Source of the DNA: Chitinophaga sp. SYP-B3965
Lineage (GTDB): Bacteria > Bacteroidota > Bacteroidia > Chitinophagales > Chitinophagaceae
Assembly: GCF_009647655.1 (NCBI RefSeq)
Contig: NZ_WJFD01000003.1
Coordinates: forward strand, 62,001-126,000
Length of the DNA stretch: 64,000 nucleotides
Direction of reading: 5' to 3'
Program-made: the position numbers and the translations under genes
Notes under the pieces: model-generated
Databases searched by the model: none
What the model saw: the letters and a program-made list of their open reading frames with translations, nothing else
Told to the model about the DNA's origin: nothing
Shown: piece after piece, positions 60,852 to 64,000 of the stretch
Numbering within the stretch: position 1 is the stretch's first letter
Layout: each line of letters begins with the position of its first letter

Positions 60852-61544
60852 TTAAACAAAACTAACGGCTGCATTATCAGTTACCTGTCCGTTTTCCGTC
60901 CGTAATACGCGGGATGGGAACTTTTGGAGTACTATATAATCATGGGTGGCCATAACAAGAGCGGTACCATCTTCCCGGCAGATCCTGAACAATAATTGCA
61001 TGATGCCGTCTGATGTTTCAGGGTCCAGGTTACCGGTGGGCTCATCTGCCAGGATCAGTTTGGGGGAATTGAGCAGGGCGCGGGCAATATCTACCCTTTG
61101 CTGCTCTCCGCCTGATAACTCATAGGGCATTTTGAAACCTTTGGTGCCGAGGCCTACCTTTTCCAGTACATCGTTGATCTTGTCCTCTATCTGTTTAGGT
61201 TCCTGCCAGCCGGTGGCCTTCAGGGCAAATTTGAGGTTATCGTGCACATTACGGTCTGTGAGCAGTTGAAAATCCTGGAACACTACGCCCAGGTTCCTGC
61301 GCAGGTAGGGCACTTTCTTCCAATCCATCTTCTTCAGATCAAACCCTACTACCTGACCAATTCCTTCTTTCAGGGTAAGATCCCCGTATAAAGTCTTTAG
61401 CAGGGAAGATTTGCCTGTACCCGTTTTTCCGATCAGGTAAACGAATTCACCCTTGTTGATCGTAATATTCACATCGGATAAGATCAATGAATGGCCCTGG
61501 TAAATATTAACATTCGTCAGTTGAACTATGGGTTGATCCACCAT
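60852..61544 (-). CDS. ftsE: FtsE-like ABC transporter ATP-binding protein
   Basis: A 230-residue ATPase. Walker A is IGKTGTGKSSLLK (about 37-49), the Q-loop FQDFQLL, signature LSGGEQQRVDIARALL, Walker B LILADEPTGNLDPE, and the switch histidine is in MATHDY. The arrangement and ARRNLG-like region fit FtsE, which with FtsX controls cell-wall hydrolases at division. No ftsX lies beside it in this window. The gene is divergent from the BlaI-type regulator. Confidence 0.85.
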   Translation of the reverse strand: MVDQPIVQLTNVNIYQGHSLILSDVNITINKGEFVYLIGKTGTGKSSLLKTLYGDLTLKEGIGQVVGFDLKKMDWKKVPYLRRNLGVVFQDFQLLTDRNVHDNLKFALKATGWQEPKQIEDKINDVLEKVGLGTKGFKMPYELSGGEQQRVDIARALLNSPKLILADEPTGNLDPETSDGIMQLLFRICREDGTALVMATHDYIVLQKFPSRVLRTENGQVTDNAAVSFV

Positions 61545-61626
61545 TTATTTCCTTTTTGAAACTTAAAATTTCAGTTTTGAAATCCAAAAATAACTAATTC
61601 CTTGTTATTGATCTGCTAAGGTTATT

Positions 61627-61663
61627 AACTAAAATAATAGTTTGTAAACTAAACAAATAGTTT
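61627..61663 (+). promoter_or_regulatory. Alternating AAACTA/TAGTTT sites, candidate BlaI operator
   Basis: AACTA (61627-61631), TAGTTT (61638-61643), AAACTA (61646-61651) and TAGTTT (61658-61663) make overlapping inverted repeats; the core TAGTTTGTAAACTA (61638-61651) is a near-palindrome. They lie 37-73 bases before the BlaI-type gene, where an autorepressor would bind. Confidence 0.55.
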
Positions 61664-61699
61664 TACATTTGAAATGAGCGGCCTAATGCTCTTTAATTT

Positions 61700-62071
61700 A
61701 TGAAAACACTGACTAAAGCAGAAGAACAGATCATGCAGGTATTATGGAAACTGGGGCCTTCTTTTGTGAAAGACATGATAGATGAAATGCCGGAACCGCG
61801 GCCTCATTATAATACGATCTCTACATTGGTGAAGATATTGGTGGATAAAGGTTTTGTGAACTTCAAGGCGTATGGGAAAAGTCATCAGTACTATGCGCTG
61901 ATCTCAAAAGATGAATACAGCCATAAAACGGTGAAGAACCTGGTATCCGGCTACTTTGAAGGTTCTTTCAGTAATATGGTTTCTTTCTTTGTGAAGGAGA
62001 AAGATATGAGTGTAGCCGATCTCGAAAAATTATTACAACAGATCAAGAACGCTAAAAACGCTGAAAAATGA
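61700..62071 (+). CDS. BlaI/MecI/CopY-family repressor
   Basis: A 123-residue winged-helix regulator. MKTLTKAEEQIMQVLWKLGPSFVKDMIDEMP is the N-terminal HTH entry and HYNTISTLVKILVDKGFVNFK the recognition helix and wing; the C-terminal helices (LVSGYFEGSFSNMVSFFVKEKDMS) form the dimer. In this family the partner metallopeptidase cleaves the repressor when its signal arrives. The stop overlaps the start of that partner (ATGA at 62068-62071). No beta-lactamase gene lies nearby. Confidence 0.93.
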   Translation: MKTLTKAEEQIMQVLWKLGPSFVKDMIDEMPEPRPHYNTISTLVKILVDKGFVNFKAYGKSHQYYALISKDEYSHKTVKNLVSGYFEGSFSNMVSFFVKEKDMSVADLEKLLQQIKNAKNAEK

Positions 62072-63729
62072 CACCGCTCCTTGCCTATCTGGCTAAAGTG
62101 ATCATCTGCTCAGGCATCCTGTATGCTTATTATCACCTTGCTTTACGCAATAATCGTTTTCATCAGTGGAACAGGTTTTACCTGTTGCTTTGTACGATAC
62201 TTAGTCTGATAGTGCCTTTGCTGCGCATTCCTATTTCTTTTACGCCTGAAGGAACGGATACCATCTTCGTATATACCAGCCAGGTAGTTACGCTCCGCGA
62301 GCAGGTGTTCACTCCTGCTAAAGCTTTGCCGGTGTTTCATTTCAACTGGGCTGCTCTGCTGTATGTTATTGTGATAGTTACGTTAGTTGGCAGGCTGTTG
62401 TTTGGTTACGGGAAGATATTCCTCCTCATACATAAGAGTCATGTTGAGTTTGTAAAGCCTTACTGGTTTGTATTGTCAGAACATATTACCTCGCCCTTTT
62501 CTTTCTTCCGGTATATTTTCTGGAACAACCGGGTGAATGCGGATACATCTGAAGGCCGCCAGATGTTGCGGCATGAGATGGTGCATATGCAGGAAAAACA
62601 TAGTACTGACAAACTTTTCATGGAGATCATCACGGCTGTTTGCTGGATCAATCCTTTCTTTCATCTGATCAAACGGGAACTGTCACTTATCCACGAATTC
62701 ATTGCTGATAAAAAAGCCGTTGTGAACGGCGATGTGGCGGACTATGCACAAACCATTCTGCAGATGGCTTTGCAAACGAACCGCACGTTCAGCATGACGA
62801 ACAATTTCTCACATCAACCTATTAAACGCCGCATCCTTATGCTCACGCAATCACGTAAACTGAGATTCAGCTATTTGCGCAGGTTAATGATCCTTCCCAT
62901 AGCCATCATGATATTTTCTTCACTTGCTTTTGTTATCACGGAAGAGAATTTTATTGCTGCACCGTTGGACATTCAGCAAAAGAAGGATAGTACTGTAAAA
63001 CCGCCGCCAGCACCACCTAAACAGAAAATACAGTTCAAACCTGCCCAGAAAAATGGAAAAGAGGTGTTCACTTTTGTGGAGCAGCCTCCTTCTTTTCCCG
63101 GTGGTGATCAGGGTTTGAACAAATACCTCGCTCATACTATCAGGTATCCTCATATGGCTGTGGAGCGAAATGTTGGTGGTACTGTTTTCGTATCTTTTGT
63201 TGTAACCAAAGAAGGTGAGGTTACAGACGTTACAACAGTAGGTAATCCTAAAGGACACGGACTGGAAGAAGAAGCGATCCGTGTAGTGGAAAAAATGCCG
63301 AACTGGACACCGGGTAAACAAAATGGCCAACTGGTAAATGTACAGTTCAACCTTCCTATCCGCTTTACCATGCAGGGTGGCGAGCCTGTTAAGAAAATTT
63401 CGAATGATGGTGCTTACTTAATGGTGGAAGAAATGCCCACTTACCCGGGTGGGGAAGTGGCTATGATGAATTACCTGAGTCAACATGTGAAATATCCGAA
63501 AGAAGCGGTGGCAAAGAAACTGGAAGGTACTGTATATGTAAGCTTTGATATTAATCCTGATGGCTCTGTGAGCAATGCCAAATCTGTACATAAACCCAAA
63601 GATGGCGGACTGGAAGACGAAGCGATCCGTGTAGTGAACGGTATGCCAAAGTGGAATCCGGGCAAGGAAAAAGGAGAACCGGTACGGGTAAAATTTGTAC
63701 TACCTATTTCATTCAAACTTGGTCAATAA
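62068..63729 (+). CDS. BlaR1-type M56 peptidase fused to two TonB C-terminal domains
   Basis: A 553-residue membrane protein. The N-terminal M56 part has transmembrane segments near 5-22, 38-52, 95-118 and 285-300 and the zinc motif HEMVH (His169, Glu170, His173) with Glu210 and Asp214 in HEFIADKKAV. After a Pro/Lys-rich linker (about 312-340) two TonB-like domains follow, about 343-435 and 455-551, each with FPGG or YPGG, YP..A....GTV.V.F and a P.W.PGK motif. The two domains are clear duplicates. It probably senses an envelope signal and cleaves the BlaI-type partner; what the TonB domains do here is unknown. Confidence 0.92.
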   Translation: MTPLLAYLAKVIICSGILYAYYHLALRNNRFHQWNRFYLLLCTILSLIVPLLRIPISFTPEGTDTIFVYTSQVVTLREQVFTPAKALPVFHFNWAALLYVIVIVTLVGRLLFGYGKIFLLIHKSHVEFVKPYWFVLSEHITSPFSFFRYIFWNNRVNADTSEGRQMLRHEMVHMQEKHSTDKLFMEIITAVCWINPFFHLIKRELSLIHEFIADKKAVVNGDVADYAQTILQMALQTNRTFSMTNNFSHQPIKRRILMLTQSRKLRFSYLRRLMILPIAIMIFSSLAFVITEENFIAAPLDIQQKKDSTVKPPPAPPKQKIQFKPAQKNGKEVFTFVEQPPSFPGGDQGLNKYLAHTIRYPHMAVERNVGGTVFVSFVVTKEGEVTDVTTVGNPKGHGLEEEAIRVVEKMPNWTPGKQNGQLVNVQFNLPIRFTMQGGEPVKKISNDGAYLMVEEMPTYPGGEVAMMNYLSQHVKYPKEAVAKKLEGTVYVSFDINPDGSVSNAKSVHKPKDGGLEDEAIRVVNGMPKWNPGKEKGEPVRVKFVLPISFKLGQ

Positions 63730-63733
63730 ATAA

Positions 63734-63764
63734 AAAAGGCCTCAGTTCATCACTGAGGCCTTTT
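63734..63764. terminator. Bidirectional terminator, blaR-like gene and purM
   Basis: Twelve-base perfect arms (aaaaggcctcag at 63734-63745 and ctgaggcctttt at 63753-63764) around a seven-base loop. It lies between the convergent stops at 63729 and 63769. Confidence 0.85.
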
Positions 63765-63768
63765 CATT

Positions 63769-64000
63769 TTAAGCATATTCAAATGTTCCCTGGGAACTTT
63801 TAACTGTTACCTTTTTAGCAGGACTATCTTCAACCCTACCCACTATCTGCGCATCAATATTGTAAGTCTGGCTGATGCGGATGATATCTTCTGCAATCTC
63901 CTCCGGTACATATAACTCCATCCTGTGGCCCATATTAAACACCTGGTACATTTCTTTCCAGCTGGTGCCGGATTGCTCCTGGATCAGTGAAAACAGCGGC
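63769..64000 (-). CDS. purM: Phosphoribosylformylglycinamidine cyclo-ligase, C-terminal part
   Basis: About 76 C-terminal residues are visible; the gene continues beyond the right edge. The visible part reads PLFSLIQEQSGTSWKEMYQ, then VFNMGHRMELYVPE and IDAQIVGRVED, which matches the end of PurM; FNMGHR and the IG/VGRVE region are diagnostic. The enzyme closes the imidazole ring of AIR in purine synthesis. The stop is TAA at 63769-63771, just after the terminator that it shares with the blaR-like gene. Confidence 0.88.
   Translation of the reverse strand, partial: PLFSLIQEQSGTSWKEMYQVFNMGHRMELYVPEEIAEDIIRISQTYNIDAQIVGRVEDSPAKKVTVKSSQGTFEYA

Overview
The window looks like a chromosomal stretch of a Bacteroidota bacterium of the Chitinophaga type (Chitinophagaceae). 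The signs are many short lipoprotein signal peptides ending in Cys-Lys-Lys-Asp, family-specific genes (DUF2851, SirB1-like transglutaminase, M56 peptidase fused to TonB domains, eukaryote-like class Ia ribonucleotide reductase), start sites without clear Shine-Dalgarno sequences, several matches to the Bacteroidota -7 box TAnnTTTG, and moderate GC. Most of it is ordinary chromosome. No rRNA, tRNA, CRISPR array, IS element or prophage was recognised.

Layout. 1-3.2 kb (minus): an AAA/DUF4143 ATPase cut by the window edge, an RlpA-like protein, and a MauG/MbnH-type di-haem peroxidase overlapping an MbnP-like lipoprotein. 3.3-9.0 kb (minus): a seven-gene operon for non-phosphorylating L-fucose catabolism (FucP permease, mutarotase, dehydrogenase, lactonase, second SDR, FAH-family hydrolase, plus an unknown lipoprotein); L-fuconate dehydratase is missing. 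9.0-14.4 kb: VanX-like dipeptidase, DUF1080 protein, Gfo/Idh/MocA oxidoreductase, small unknown proteins and an 11-bp phased repeat. 14.5-19.1 kb (minus): leuCDBA. 19.3-24.8 kb (plus): a helical protein of unknown role, then nrdB-nrdA behind a 530-bp intergenic region with DnaA-box-like 9-mers. 24.9-35.2 kb: mixed housekeeping (TlpA-like, TrmH, AsmA, SdpI-like, LipA, OsmC, DUF2851). 35.3-38.0 kb (plus): a SAM-I riboswitch with terminator ahead of a trans-sulfuration enzyme and homoserine dehydrogenase. 38.0-38.5 kb: a tandem array of a dispersed GC-rich repeat. 38.6-44.3 kb (minus): seven tandem paralogous lipoproteins. 44.3-47.3 kb (minus): Maf, UbiA-family prenyltransferase, KdsC-like phosphatase, DUF2520 protein. 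47.5-51.8 kb (plus): topA, SirB1-like protein, exonuclease III. 51.8-54.0 kb: an AT-richer RloA/RloB (AbiL-type) putative anti-phage pair behind paired inverted repeats. 54.1-64.0 kb: small conserved protein, M48 peptidase, plsY, prmA, rpsO-pnp, ftsE, BlaI/BlaR-TonB pair and the end of purM.

The most notable items are the seven-lipoprotein tandem array and its neighbouring repeat array, the RloAB pair with its dyad cluster, the MbnH/MbnP pair, the phased 11-bp repeats next to a frameshifted small gene, and the DUF1080-Gfo/Idh pair that may belong to the 3-keto-glycoside route. Family calls come from reading motifs; no database search was run.
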